Assembly (NCBI RefSeq): GCF_964204865.1
Contig: NC_135252.1
Location: 3,658,001 to 3,722,000 of the forward strand
Length of the DNA stretch: 64,000 nucleotides
From: Styela clava
Lineage: Eukaryota; Chordata; Ascidiacea; Stolidobranchia; Styelidae
Direction: 5' to 3'
The stretch's first letter is position 1; the number at the start of each line of letters is the position of its first letter. This document shows positions 31,501-46,500 of the stretch, one piece after another. A program made the position numbers and the translations under genes. The notes beneath the pieces are model-generated. The model saw only the letters and a program-made list of their open reading frames with translations, did no database searches and was not told where the DNA came from.

Positions 31501-34500
31501 GAAAATATGATTTTTTTTCAGGTCACACTCATATAGTGAGGTTGTTACTTCAAGGTATTGATAAAATTGCAAAGAAAAAAGTAGAAGAATCAACAGAAAA
31601 TAAAAGTAAAAGTGAAGGGAGTAGAGATGGCGATGAAAAAAATCTTAAAAATATATCATCAGATGGAAATGGTGCTACACCGTTTTTATATGCAGCTCTA
31701 AGCGACCATCATGTAAGACATGTTATAAAAATCTGTCTATCTATGAATCTATGAATCATAATATCTTATGTAAAGGGTTGAATACGCTTTCAACAACTTA
31801 AATATCGGTTATTTTTACTGAAAAGTGTTCACTTATAGACTTATGAGTTCAACAATGTTAATTTTTAATTTTCAACTCATTTACTGAATTATTATCCTAT
31901 TGCCAATGTGAAGTCAATAACCACAGTACATATTTAAAAATGTATTTTAATAGTATATCAAGAACCCCACTTGACAGTTCACAGATCAGTCATCTGTGAC
32001 TAATGATATTACTTACAAACTAAGCCATTTGTAAAGATGATGTGGTTGCCATAGATTAATATTTTTGAGTCTTTTAATTTCCTGAAATCAGGAATTAATT
32101 TTATTTGCTGCTTGTTCTCGCCTTTCGCTACAAACAAGTGGTCACTGATAAATGACAATAGATAAGGTATGTTAAGCGCTATTTTTGAAAGGACCAAAAT
32201 GTTACCGGTCTGGTATTGGGACGTCATCATCTGTTTGGCTTGGGATTTGAACCCAAGATTGTGATGCCTACAAAACAAATGCTAATCAATGGAAATGTTT
32301 ATTATTATTGTACAGAGCGTTGTGGAAGCAATGATCGTGCATGATCCAACCGTGACAGAACAAGAAGACATAGAAGCAAGAAACGCTCTGATGTGGGCTG
32401 CTGGAAAAGGGTCAAACAATGTGATCAGGATATTGCTAGGAATGAAGAAAACCATTCATACCGAGAACCCAACAGATTTGTCTGCAAAACAGGCATCTGG
32501 GAAAGTTGAAAATAGAAAAGCCACTCTTAAATTTTCCCCGATTGATATTGATAAACAGGATAGAAACGGAAATACTGGTGAGATGAATAATTTTAAGTGG
32601 AGATGGTCTTTCTGTTTTTTTAAAGCTTCATTTCATGGCATTTTAATTTATATGGCCTAAGTAGTTCTGATCAGGAAATGCATGTGTATAAGACTACTAG
32701 TCTTGGCTTATTTGGCTCAAATAGTTTTTGTATGATGACCTCAACTGTTTCAGTGTCACATTCAGTGTTCAAGGAAATTATGAGTGCAAAGGTGCCTCAC
32801 AAGCCAAAAATAAACTGTGGAAGTGAATTTATTTCTTCACCGAATTATGTTGTGCATAATATCAAAGCCTCTCAACGAAAAGAATCTGTAAAACTTTCGC
32901 TTTCAACCTATATATTTTCAGACATATATTTGCACTAGCGAATCATGCTTAATATTCACATGTTCACTCTCTTTTTTATTCCCAACATGGTCGTTGCGGC
33001 CGATCGTTTTTGCAGGAGTATTAGAGTTGAAGTTCTTGAAAAGTAAAACATGATATTGTAAACAAAAATTTTTGGCGTAAATACATTATCTCAGATAGCT
33101 ATATTCTTCTTGTCTGCTCCGCATAACTTATTTGTCAACTTTTTTTCTTTTTGAAAACGCAAAAAAATGGTGATTTCGTAGTCTCTAAAAAACTGCAAAA
33201 GTGCCTCACAGTTTTCGCAAAAAAGTGGGTATATAAGGAACACTGGTCAGTGGTCAGTGGTCACATTTTAATTTCATTTTCAGCATCACTGGTCACTAAT
33301 TAAATTTGGTAGCCGATATGCTGAACTAAAACAACGCTGGTCCTTCCAGATTTCTAAACTCATACTTTTTCCGCATGCACAGATATGGAGTAGATATAGG
33401 AATTCAAAAAAAATCAGTAATTATGTTTCACTCACTTCAACTTTTCATGTGTTTTTATTTATCATTTCAATTTTCCATCTTTTTTCAGCTCTTCATGTTG
33501 CTGCATGGAATGGTCATGGCAGCTCTGTTGAACTTTTGCTGAGTCAAGGTGCTAGACATGACAAGACAAACAGTGTTGCTCATACTCCTATATTTGGCGC
33601 ATGTGAAAAGGTAATTATGTTATTCATATAATCTAAGTCAGTGGTTCTCTAATGATGGGGCGGGCCCCACAAGGGGGGCATTATTTACATTCCATCCACG
33701 TATTTTCAACATGTTTTTTGAATAAAACATACTTTCACTTTACTATCTGTTATTTGTGGCTTATTGTTAGCTGGTTATTTTTAAGTTGGGGCGCGAGAAT
33801 TGACAAATTCTAAAAGGGGACACGACTCGAAAGGTTTGAGAACCACCGTTTGAAGTATAGAAAAACAATTTTATGGTTTTCGTGAGTTGTTTAACCTCAA
33901 CTGGTATATATATGACTGTATATAATATACAAGTAAAGATTATGGTAGTTCAGTTGAGATAACAGGTCAAAATCTGGGGCTCTAATCACACGCCCACCAC
34001 ATCCCCCAGGGTGTAGTAAATTGTGTAGGCAATGCCAAACCAGGAAGATTCCAAAATATTTGTTATACACTATGAAGTGTCTGAATTATCGTCACATGTC
34101 TTTCAGATTAAATTGTGCTTATGTTAATTCATTTTTAGGGTCATCTGAATGTTGTCAAATATCTTCTTGATTACAATGCCAGCATTGATCTTGTTGATTC
34201 TGAAAGTAGGACACCACTACATTGGGCAGCTCTTGGAGGTCATGCTGAAATCTGCGAACTTCTGATAAAAGAAGGTTGTTATATTACGTTTTTATTGTTT
34301 GTTTTAATATCATTTCATTTCTGCAGAAGGTGATCACTTATTATGCAATTTAAAGGCGTGATGGCTATGAATTCATAGCCTGTGTTTAACAAACATTGCC
34401 TTATTTTCAGATGCTTTCAAATTTAGGCTGTGATATTAGTAGAGATAGGATACCATTTTCATATCTATTCTGGGGAGATGGAAGCCAAAAGCTGGCTTCA

Positions 34501-37500
34501 TCATATTGTGAACCGTGACCTTATATCCATGTTGGGTATGATCTGTTATTGCCGCACTATGCGCCAACTGCCTTATTGGCTTTTTCTGTTCCTGTATTAT
34601 GTATAATCTTATCTCAATATACAAGTATCCCATTATTTTTTATATTGTGTACAAAATAGCAAATTGTATTATGCTGTCGCATTAGCAAAACTGCATTTGC
34701 ATGTCTTTAGCTTTAGTACTTGCTTCTTTGCGGTCAGTTTTTATGTGTTGTTCAATGTTGTCAACAATGTTTTCTAAGGTTTGCATGTTGATGTTCGTGA
34801 TACACTTGATCGTACACCGTTACACTGTGCTGCATTTGGTGGTTTCATCAATTGTATGAACCTTTTGCTTGAAAATGGAGCCAATGTTGATCTACAAGAT
34901 CAAGAGGTATGCATGATTGTTATTGCATAAGAAATGAATTAATGAGATACATAAATATTCCGTATGATAATCTAGGGCAGGGCTGGTCAAGGTTTTTCGA
35001 TCAGGGGCCAAATATTTGGCCCATCTAGACTGGCAGACCATGTTAGTGTGACGTAAAAAGTTACATTTCAAGATATGAAAGTTATGATATTCAATGACTT
35101 TTATACGTCTGCCAGTACAGTCCCTAGGTTTCGCCAGTTTACATTTAAATCCGAACGTTAATATTACTTGTGGTAATATTACAAATATCACTTTGCTACT
35201 ATTATCAAACATTTTGAAGTTAATTTTGTTTTGCGAGTATTAGTTTTGCTTTTTTATACATTTATAGTTTATACCAGCGGTTCCCAAACTATGGGCAGTG
35301 GGTCACAAAAGGAATCTTAGTGGGTCGTGAAAAGATGTAGAAAGCTTTGATTAATATTATACTGGTTATTAGGAAGAAACTTAAAGAAACTAAATTGAAT
35401 TTAAATTCTAATCTGTGAAAGTTTCCTTTTTACGATCATCTCAAAGGAAAGACACACACTTTGCTACACAAAGAATGACCATGTGGCGTATTTACGCATA
35501 GCAGTTTTGTACACTGTACAGCACTTCTTCTCATATGTGACTTTTAGTGTCTTATTGCCAGTTTTGTTGTTACAGGGTCGTTCAGCTCTTCATTGGGCGG
35601 CTCAATCTGGACATCTGGATGCAACAAAGTTATTATTTCAATATGCTGTATTTCCTAACCCTATGGAATATACAGAGGAACGACTCACTCCCTTGGATCA
35701 TGCTTTGCAAAAAGAAAAAGAAGATGTTCTTCAGTATCTAATTGAACAAGGTTTGTGATTAGAAGAGTTTCAAAATTATTATTATAAAGCATATGGTTAA
35801 CAAATACAGGAAAATCTTGTTTCCTAATTTTTTTTTACGAGATGGATGTAGTTAGACATAGAATAGGGTTTTCATATTTATTTTGGGGAGAGGAAAGTGG
35901 ATAAGACGGCTTAATCATATGGTGAACCACAACCTCTCGTCCAATACGAGTCCATGTCGGGTATGTGATTAGTTAGCCAGTTATTACTTTTGGAAGCATT
36001 GAATTGATGGTGCGAGAGCCGTAACTGACCAGCGGTTATGTGAACCACCCTATGGCGACGAGGAGTCCAGCAATCCTCTCGCACATAACTATCCCCGCAT
36101 TGGATACGAGGCCACGCAGGGTAATCAGAGGTGCGAGAATAGCAAGCTTATTCCTAATGCTTAGCACAATACGCCACACCGTCGAGCCATTTGACTGTGC
36201 GACTCTGTGATCTTTATTGTTGAATTGAATTCTTTGTGAATTTACGATATATGCCAAATCGGCATGCTACTCTTTACATAAAAAAGAAATGCAGCAGTTT
36301 AAACAAAGTCTGTTGAACATGCTTTTGTCTTCTGCTAGCACATAATAAGTAGAGTTACAATATAGCAAAAACAGCTTATATAAAGTTACTAATAATTGTC
36401 ACAGGATCACATTTTTGCTGATGCATTGTGGTAAATGACTGTTATCTTGGTTATCTGCAGTAATTCAGTAGATTGATGTTCTCTAACACCGATAGGGTTC
36501 ATTTTTTAAATGTAATTTTATCCTATCATGTTTCGATTTTATAGACAACATAATTTTGTTACAGGAGCGTTATCTGCCGAACACATCCGCAATATTGCTG
36601 CAACGAAAGTTCAAGCATATTTTCGAGGTTATCAAGTTCGAAAAACATTTCCAAAAGAAATTCTAATGAAAATGTTGATTCTCAGAAAGGAAAAGAAAAA
36701 GGAAATGGAAGAAAGGTAAGGAACATTGAAATAAATAATTGTTTTTCATCTATATATCGAAAAAGAAGTTCATTAATTGAAAGTTGAATTCTAATTTCTG
36801 GTTAAATAATAGTATAGTAGGCTGGTAGCCATCCGTATGTGAAGAATACCATTTACAAATGTACTTGCACAGTTGAGGTTGATCCATATGGTAGTTAATT
36901 GTGTAAAGTTGACAATACAACTCAGTTCAAGGTCAATACATCGATTAATACAGATTAACGAAACCACAAACTAATAATGAGCATGCTGCCCAAACAGTCA
37001 AAACAGAAGACAAAAACAATAGAAAATTATTCACGCCTGAGCGAACATGATAAATGAAGCAAAACGAAAGTGAAAGAATGCAGTGCTTGAAATGAATAAA
37101 GCAGAACAGTAACAAATTCACTGTGTTTTATTTTAAGTTTAGGAAAGACGTAATTGTCCGAGGGTAAGCGTTTGAACGAGTCGTTCAGGTGATGCCCCTT
37201 TTTTGGTAAGAACATCAGCCAATTGTTTTTTTGATTCGACCCAGCTTATGCTGTTGATTTCTTTGTTTTGAATCATCTCCTTCAGCATCCCTATTTCAAC
37301 TCGTAAGCGTTTGTTGGAAACATTTTTACTGGATCGGAGTGCTTCACATAGTGATCGATTGTCGGTTATGACATCGAGTTGTAGGCTTTTGAGTTTTCCA
37401 AAATATATCTCCGCAAACATATCTTTGATAAAAACAGCATTGTCAACTGCGTCTGACAATGACAGTGTTTCAGCTGTGAGAGTACTTTTGGCAACGCGAC

Positions 37501-40500
37501 GAATCCTCTTGGACTGCCAGCTTAGCAGAGAGCATTCATTATTTTCTCCAACCAAGAACACCAAATTGCCACCTTGGCTTCCACCATCTCTCAGATTACC
37601 ATAAGCAGCATCAGCGAAGACGACAATCTTTAATAATTCATCATTTCCTAAATTTTTGTATTTCAATGATAATTGCTGGTTTTTCAGTCTTCTTATTATC
37701 TTGTTTATATAGAGCAAATCTTTTTTCTTCCCATCTTTAAGGTTAGAAGCAAGCTGACAAACATCATAGCTCACGTCAGGACGTGTCTGATTGCTTGCCC
37801 AAAGAAGACGGCCAATATTCGCTCTTAAAATATCTATTTGAGAAGACGAAAGACACTCTGCATCATCTGAGGTCACTTTTATGGTCTCAAGGTTTTTTAC
37901 ATACAATTCTTGATTGATCAATATTTCATCGGCTGATTGTTGTATGTCTAGTCCCAAATATTTGAATGCCTCGTTTTTCTCCGAGCTAATTAGAAATGTT
38001 GACCTCAGTTTCGAAATCAAATTGTTCTCAAAATACTCTGTGCCAGACCACAGAATATCATCAACATGAATCCCAGCTATACCTTGTAATTCCCCATTGC
38101 AGTATACATAGAATACTGCTGAATCAGATGCTGATACTTTTGCTCCTTGGTCAACGAGAAACTTCTTTAGTCGATTGTACCATTTGAGTGATGCATCACT
38201 TAATCCATAAACACATTTGTTTAATTTCCATAGCTTGGTAGTTCCAGCCTCTTTGGGAGGCTTTAAAAATATTTCTCTATCCACACAATTTCCCTGTAAG
38301 AAAGCTGTTTTAATGTCAATCGTATGAAGCTTCCATTGCTTTTGTGCGACAATGGCAATAAGAACCCTGAGTGAATCTTTTGAACAGGTGGGCGATTCTT
38401 TAGCAATATCGTCAGTTTGTTCTTCAAAGCCTCTTGCGACAAGTCTGGCTTTGGGAATGATTCCATCTTCAGTATCTTTCATTGAACACACCCATCGTAC
38501 GGAAATTGTTGGTTGACCAACATTTTCGACTTCATTGTACACCTTATTTTGTCTCCAGCTTTTCAACTCTGACTTCTTTGCTTCTAAAAAGTCAACATTT
38601 TCCAAGACCAACACATCTTCATGAGTGTTTTCATCCATTTCCTTCTCGTTCAGATTTTCCACTTTATCAAAATCTTCGTACCCAGATTTTCCTCTAAAAC
38701 TTTCTGGATTACAATATTCAACATTGTAGCTTTTCCCATATTTCCCGGTTGATTTACCTGCACGACTAAGGATTTTGGCTTCATAGTCTTCACCAGCTAA
38801 TGTAAAAGAGACAATTTTGCCTTTAGTCAAGTTGAGATTACGTCTGCCACCAGTTGCTGCTTGAACTGGACTGCCAATTGCACTTTGGTCATTATCCATA
38901 TTTTCAGTATCATTGCTTTCATTTGAAATTTCTGGAACAGACTGTTCCTCATCTTCTATATGATCATTACCATTAGACGAAGCGTCAATTCCATCATTAG
39001 AATCTGTTGGAATGCAAACCTCCTTTGTCTGAGGAAAATCCTGAAGATAACGGTTGGCATGCTGGACTCTGCATGAATGTGCTCTGATTAGCTGTCCGCC
39101 ATGTCGTATAAAAATAACCGGTCCATCTTGCCCAATTACTTTTGCAGGGCCCTTCCAACGTTTTTGATCCTCTCTCTTATAATAAACCTCTTCTCCCGTG
39201 AAGAATTCATCCCGAGTCTGTCGGGTTTGTGTTCGTAATGCTCTTCTTATTTTTTCGGAAGATTCTGATTCAATAACTGCTTTTCTGGCAGCTTGCATTG
39301 CAAATATATTATTGGCTACAGTGAGACTTATAGATTCACCTTCCAAGGCAGGTGGGTCATCATGAGTAACTGATGGCAAAGTGGGATTCCTTCCAAACAC
39401 AAGCTGGTTAGGGCTGAAACCATTGTTATTCACAAGTGAGTTTTTTGCGCTAACAGCCCAAGCAAGTGCAGTTTCCATATCACATTTCTCAGTTGCCTTA
39501 ATCTTCATCAATGTTTCTGTCAATGTCCTATTGTGTCGCTCGCAGAGTCCATTAGACCACGGTGAGTATGCAGCTGTCGTCGTGAATGTTATATTAAAAT
39601 TTCCACACATATCTTTGAACACTTCAGAATCAAATTCTCCGCCGTTGTCACTCAGAATACGAGCCGGACTTCCAAAAATGCTGATCCAATTTTGCATGAA
39701 TTTCTTTACAATTGTTGATGAAAATTTATTTCTCACAATGGCAGCTCTACTGTATCGAGTGAAGTGATCAATCATATGCAAATACCACATATCAGAACCT
39801 AGCTGATGTAGATCGACCGCCACTGTTTGATTAAAATCATTTGCCCATGAAAGTCCTACAACTGGACGTGGCGAAGGTTTTTTGTAAACTTTACATATTT
39901 CACAGTCACTGACTGTTTCTTCAATCAGGCTCGAAAGATCTGCATTCCATTTTCCTGCATTCTGAATGAGCTTCTTTAATTTGTCTTGTGACGCATGGCC
40001 GAACTGTTTATGCAATTTTGTAATTTCAGCTTTCCCAAATTCTTTATGCCCAGTGCTTTCTGATGCAAGGATTTCATTACGACAACCAACTTCTGCCTTC
40101 ATTTTAGGCAGTATATCTACCGCATAATGTCCATTGGTAGATAAATGCAACTTAAGATCTTGCTTGAGCATTACCGCACGATCGTTCTGCATGTCAAGTA
40201 CAGTGCCTGCACGCTTTAGTGTGCTTTTGCTGAGTAACAATGGCAAGTTTTCTTCATTCACAATTTCAACCTCCATTCTCAGCAACGTTCGGCCAATTTG
40301 TACAGGAATTATAGCCTTTTTCTCAGCCTGAATTTCTTTCCCATTTCCAAATTTAAATCTCTTCATTGAAGGAAAAATCTCAACTCTGCTCGACAAGTTT
40401 TCGTTTAAGAGCCCAAGATAATTCCTGAACCATTTTTTACCAGCTACTGTCTTCGTGCAAGCAGTATCTACTATTGCAGCCTTGGCAGCTTCAACTTCAA

Positions 40501-43500
40501 AAATATCTGAAGAATTTTCATCTGTTATCAAAACCATTTGTATTTGTTCGCAAACACAATCTTGCGCATCGGAACAATAAACTTGATTCTTCTCATGTGG
40601 ACATTGTTTGGCCCAGTGCATTTTTGATTCACAAATTGCACATCTAGATATATTTTCGTATTTGTCCCGTGGATTCAGTCGAGCTTTGATGCTTGTATCG
40701 TTGCTTTGCTCCTCCGCCACTACCGGTGGCATATCTCGATCTCTCTTTGAAAAATTCTTTCCTAGATTTTGGCCTACCAGTACCAGTACCGGTATCACGA
40801 GTCACAAATGCATTTTCCTTTTTAATATTCGATGCAACATCATCTTCATCAAAATCATAATTCTTTTCATCGCCATCTTGCTTTGAAAGAATCCTTTTTA
40901 AGGCTGATTTCATAGATTCGAACTTCAAGTCGCTTCCAACAGTAAGAACCATTTGGCGCTGTTGATCAGTTAGGCCTGCAGCATCTAATATCTTAAAAGC
41001 CAGAATGGTATCTGGTAGCTTCATGTCATATTTTACAAGTCTAGCATACCGGTGTTCAAACTCCAGGATAAAATCCACCATTGAAATATCAGAACTTTTA
41101 TGATATTTACTAAATAGCGTGTAGGCTAAATAGGCCTCATCAGTTTTCTCTGACTGAAATGCACCATCAAGTTTTCCAAGAAGTTTGTCCAACCCATCAT
41201 CAGCTTTCAACTGTTCACTAGTTAACTCTGACACAGCTTTCTCAGCTTTATTATTTCCATCAAGCGACTGCAGACGCACCAAAATTGCCTGCTTTTCCTT
41301 TGGCACTTCTGTTATGGAAATCCACATGTCCAACTTATTTTTCCATTCTGCATAGCTAGTACCGCCTCCGGAAGTCATTTTCCTCTGCTACCATGTAAAG
41401 TTGACAATACAACTCAGTTCAAGGTCAATACATCGATTAATACAGATTAACGAAACCACAAACTAATAATGAGCATGCTGCCCAAACAGTCAAAACAGAA
41501 GACAAAAACAATAGAAAATTATTCACTCCTGAGCGAACATGATAAATGAAGCAAAACGAAAGTGAAAGAATGCAGTGCTTGAAATGAATAAAGCAGAACA
41601 GTAACAAATTGCTCAATAAAAAGCTCATTGATGCATGAAAAAATTTAGCCTACCGGTACTTTTATTTTAAATATATTGATGATTTACCAGATCAGCTGAA
41701 CAAATACGCAACAATGCTGCTATTAAAATCCAAGCACAGTTTCGAGGATACCAAGCAAGAAAATCTCGTAACATTAAGACAAAGAATGAATCACAAACAC
41801 AAGAGGAAGAAGCTGATCTCAAAGAAGATCCCAAAAAACAAAATGATGGCGAATTGTGAGAAATTGTGTAACTTAAGTCTAGTCATTTTATATCAGTGTT
41901 ACAATTTATATTTTTGGTTTTTTTTGAATACAAGGCCTTCACTCAGAAGTAGAGGAGACTCATCTATGAGCAAAGTTACAAGCACCACTGAAATGCCAAG
42001 AGATACTAAAACTGTGTCTAATTACTATGGTACATTATGCGTCAGTAAATGTTGATTGACGTGAGACTTGAAGCAGTTCAATTCAATATGGTTGGAGAAA
42101 CAGCTATACATAGGCTGTATGCCATTAGTCATTTAATTTCTTTGCAACATTTTGTTCATGCCAAATATTATAAAATATTTGAGCAAAGATAATACATCTG
42201 ATTTAATATACCTCTACTCAATAACAAAATAAAAAACAAAACTTTTGGACTAAATTAACCCTATTGGTTGCTAAACAGGCTGTGATCTTTATTTTAGTCT
42301 CACCAAGAATGAGGCAGATAGTGGATCTCATTCACCAGACAATCTGTCACTGCCAGAAATTATGTCAAATTCGACTTCTTTCATCACTCAACAGCCAATA
42401 TCAACTGATATGAACAATCCTCCATCCCATGATGAAGGTGTTATTTGTGATCAGATTTCTGTTGCATCTTCCTCTCATTCATCATTACATTCAACGCCTA
42501 AAATCAAGTTGAAAACTTTGGAAGGAGAAATAAGAGAAGAAAATGAAGGTTGGCATTATTGTTTATGCGTTATAGTGCATATTGTACTAAAGTATCAACA
42601 CAATTAATATGATTGATTGAATTGATTTATGTGAAAAACAAATCAAAAAGTATACTGGAAATGTATCTGCCTACTCATGTGACTGAATAAAATCTTTCAA
42701 AAGGATGTTTTTGTTCAAATGAACGCAGCCGCAGGAATATCCTTTTTTGTGTATGGAAATATTCTCATAAGCAAAAATCTAATATTTAGCTAATTTGAAT
42801 AAATTCCAAATTATTATTTGCTGACAAGGAATGTATTCGAATTTCGGTTATGGGCGTCACCAATGTCAAATGTGGTTTGGCAATTGCTTGTATTGGAGTC
42901 TTTTTCTTTTCTGATGCAATCATGTATCAATTGTTCATTATTTGATACAGAAGCTGAAGATAATTTATTATTTCAACCTGATTTGATCAGAGTGACTTTT
43001 TAAAAAAAAGTATAATTCAGGGATTTAGTCTATTATGCTTTAATGGCTACACTTAGATTCTAAGCATAATATTTTTTTATATTAGTTCTGTAATCACTGT
43101 TCATTACAGGACTCGCTAAACAACATGCAGATGATCAGAAAACACAATCATTGAAAGAGCAAAAATCTCAAGTTATGGAGGATGAAAATATCGAAAACAC
43201 ACAAAAATCAAACGAGAAGAAAAAACATAGAAAGACTAGAAAAACTCGTGCTCAATTATCAACTCGTCCAGAAGTCTCGGACACTGATTCATCAAAAGAT
43301 AAATCCAGATCTCCTCGAACTCGGAAATCCTCATCTCCACTTCTCTCATTGAGAGGTTCCTCGACTTCTTCCGTTCATAACAAAAACACTCCTGCAGTAA
43401 AACCGAATTCTACCTCAAAAGAACGAAATCCAGTTCCACCAAATAAACCTAATAAGAAAGAACACAGAAGAAGGAGAAATACAAAACCAAACATAGACAG

Positions 43501-46500
43501 AGGGTATGTTCACGTATATTAACATTTGCGGAGTAATAAGTATTCTTCTTATTTTGAAAACCTTGATACTTTTTGTTTTAGAACCTAACATGACTATATG
43601 AATCTTTTTTTTTTTCAGTTTTTGTTGAGGTTGTAAAAAACAGCTTTTCATTGCCACTATTGGGTCGAACAATTTCTAATTTTTAGAACCTAAAGATTGC
43701 TGGAGTCTTTCGGGGCATGATATTTTGCACCAGATTTTGCTGGTTTTCATAACTTGCAGGCACACGTTCATATGGCATTTGGTACAAACTTTTAAGCATA
43801 TAGCTGCAATTTTTCTAACATTGTGGCCGTATTAGTCATTCGACCTATGTGTTCTGTATATTTGAGCATTTCACCCTTGTTATTATGTGAAATACAAATA
43901 ATAAAATGGCCCTCTACCTTGAATTAATTATTCCATTATTCAATATTGTTTTAATTAATAATTCATGATATAAGCTTATAAATTTTTTGTTCAGAACTCC
44001 AGATTATTCTGCGCTTGATAAGATTGGAGATGAAAATAATATTCAGAGTCAAACTGTCAAGGGTATAGCTTACAGATCACAACCACAGGACAATTCCTTT
44101 TTTAATGATGAAATGCCAAGTGTTCCGGATTGCCCTGTTGCAAGTCCAAGGTTTGGATTTGTTATAAATATATATAAAGTAGAGGTTTTCAAACAATCTC
44201 TGTATCCTTAGACCTGACATGGGCAAACTACGGCCCGCGGGCCAAATCAATTCGAATAAAAACCACACTTACATAGCCCTCCAGTCCGAGTGGCAAAATT
44301 TTCGGCCCCTGGTCCAAAAACCTTGCCCAACCCTGTCTTAGACAGTGGTTCTCAAACTTTCATGATGTGCGGCTCCCTGTTCTTCAAAGGATTTGGTTCT
44401 AACGAGTTTCTATCACTTATTTTATTCGCTGTGTTTAATAATAAAAATCTAATCACGGGTGTTAAAGAATAAAGCATTATGGTCAAAGAATTGAACAAGT
44501 AATCAATTTATTTTAAATTAATATAGTCATTGCAAATGGTACCTAGTAGAGTCCTTTGCTTTTTACCCTTGGAGAATTTGTCTTTGACTTGCTAGGTTGC
44601 CAGAGCACAGTTTGAGAAACTCTGCTTTTAGATATGTAAATAGGCCTTTTCTGTCTCCATATGAATAAAATTGTCATCTTTTTTATTAAAATTGGCTGTG
44701 TTCTTTTCTAGAGTAATAAGATTGAAGTACTTTTTAATACTCGCCTTTTCTCTCCATAATATGTTACTTTCTTCCTAACAGTGCTAGTTTGAACATGTCA
44801 GAATATATTGAAAGTTTGATGAAGATGTCGGCAAAGGAACGGAAACTTTTAGTAGAACATCAAAACAAAAGAAAAGAAGCTTTTAAATGTGCTCAGCATT
44901 CTGCCAGGATCATTCAAAGAGCCTGGTTAAGGTATTTTATCCCATCAGATATTTAATATCTTTATGATGTCATTTTATGTTATTATGCTGTCCGAGCTAA
45001 TCCCAATAGGTCTAGGTTTGAATAAGGTGAACAAAAACTTCAAAACAAATCTTCCAGATAATAGCAGTCGAGATGTCAGGAGACCAGCTATTGCCTTTTA
45101 TCATTTATCTAGTTTTTGATGCTAGTATAAAAAAATTAAGGACTGATAATAGTTTGATATATAATACTTAGCCGCTGCATCGGTGCTGGAGTATGTAACT
45201 TCTTTTTTTTTCAATGTGGCAACAATATCCCAAACTGATTTCTATTATTTTGTTGAAGAATAAATACAAATTTCAAGCATGTTTTAAGCATGATCTCTCG
45301 CTATGGCATTCAGGCTGAATTGCTAAAGGTGTGTTATAAGTATAACTGACGTCGCCAGGTTGGAACTAATGCAGTGTGAAATGTAACCCCCGTTGTATTA
45401 ACAGAAAATATTATTATGAGCACAACTTCTCATATAGAAGGATGATCAATTTCAAAACATCATTGCTAAGGGTGGTTAGTCTTGAAGTTTGATTATTTTC
45501 TATTGCAGATACCTGCAAGCTGAGAATCCAACATTATATAGAAAATTTCAGTTTAACAAGAGAAAAACACCAGTTGAAACGAAAATTGTAAAAGTCAAAG
45601 CAGATACATTGGAAAATGATACCTCTAAGAAAGACCCCACTTCTGGCGTTGTTACAAATGATTCACCAAAGCAAGAATCATCTTCAAGTATAAAATCAGC
45701 ATTAAAACAACCCTCTGTTGAATCGAGTGTAGGAGCCACTTCAGTTGCTTCGTTCGCACAGAATCGGAATTCTCGTTCTGAAGGTTCCAGATCTTCTATA
45801 TTGTCAAGTTCTGATGCAAGATCTTCAGGGAGCAGAATTAGAAAAAGGTAAATTAGGATTTAGATTAAGAATGGCTTAGTACCGTAAATTCCATTACTAT
45901 GGGCATTGATCGAAACAAGTAATAGTATGTAATGTCCAGGGTTGTGGGGTTGGGGAAATTTACTATAGGGTTGATAGAAATTTGACCCCGATTTAGGGTT
46001 AATGAGAGTTTTAACTTTCACTCCAGCTCTGAACTTAGAGAAAGTCAAATTTTGATAACAAAAACAACAGTGAATGCAAGCCGCATTTTATAAACTATTA
46101 GCAAACTTGATCCATTTTTTTTCTGAAAAAAATTTTGACTTTTATTTGAAAGTATTATACTCCGACTTTGGGGAATTCCAAGTCTCTATTGCCATTGAAA
46201 TCTGAGCTCGAGTTATTTCTTTTAACTCCCCGGAATAAAAAATTCGAAATTGTTGGGAGTATGAATTTCAGATTGCTAATGGTAATTTGTTGATTCTTCT
46301 GGAAAGAATTTTTAAGTAAAATATTTTATTAAAATTAATCTCTCTTTGGCACTTATGTTCTCTTCATAATGCAATCGTATCGCTGGAGGAAGTGATCCTA
46401 GAAGTTTATTTATGTTTTAATATTTTCTTTTAGTTCTAAAACGAGGAGACCAAAGACTGTTGGTTACCCCGATTCGAATGTTTACATTTCTGTAGAAAAA

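Larger units (their letters stand above)
36902..41606 (-). mobile_element. Complete Copia-superfamily LTR retrotransposon, antisense in inversin intron 14
   Basis: LTRs of 213 bp (36902-37114 and 41394-41606) run tgtaaagttgac to cagaacagtaaca on the plus strand and differ at one position (acgcc versus actcc). They are flanked by identical 5-bp duplications, aattg (36897-36901 and 41607-41611). The minus-strand primer-binding site TGGTAGCAGAGG abuts the 5' LTR. The coding region has Copia order (gag, protease, integrase, RT, RNase H). Long open frames and near-identical LTRs indicate a recent, possibly competent insertion. It inserted between the two inversin IQ exons. Confidence 0.95.

Noticed and set aside
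39381-39767. A 128-codon plus-strand frame inside the Copia element
   Set aside because: It is the antisense shadow of the intact integrase coding region on the minus strand.
42298-42548. The strong acceptor tattttag (42297) as the start of inversin exon 17
   Set aside because: It breaks the reading phase from exon 16; the acceptor at 42278 keeps the frame. Transcript data could overturn this if exon 16 has another donor.
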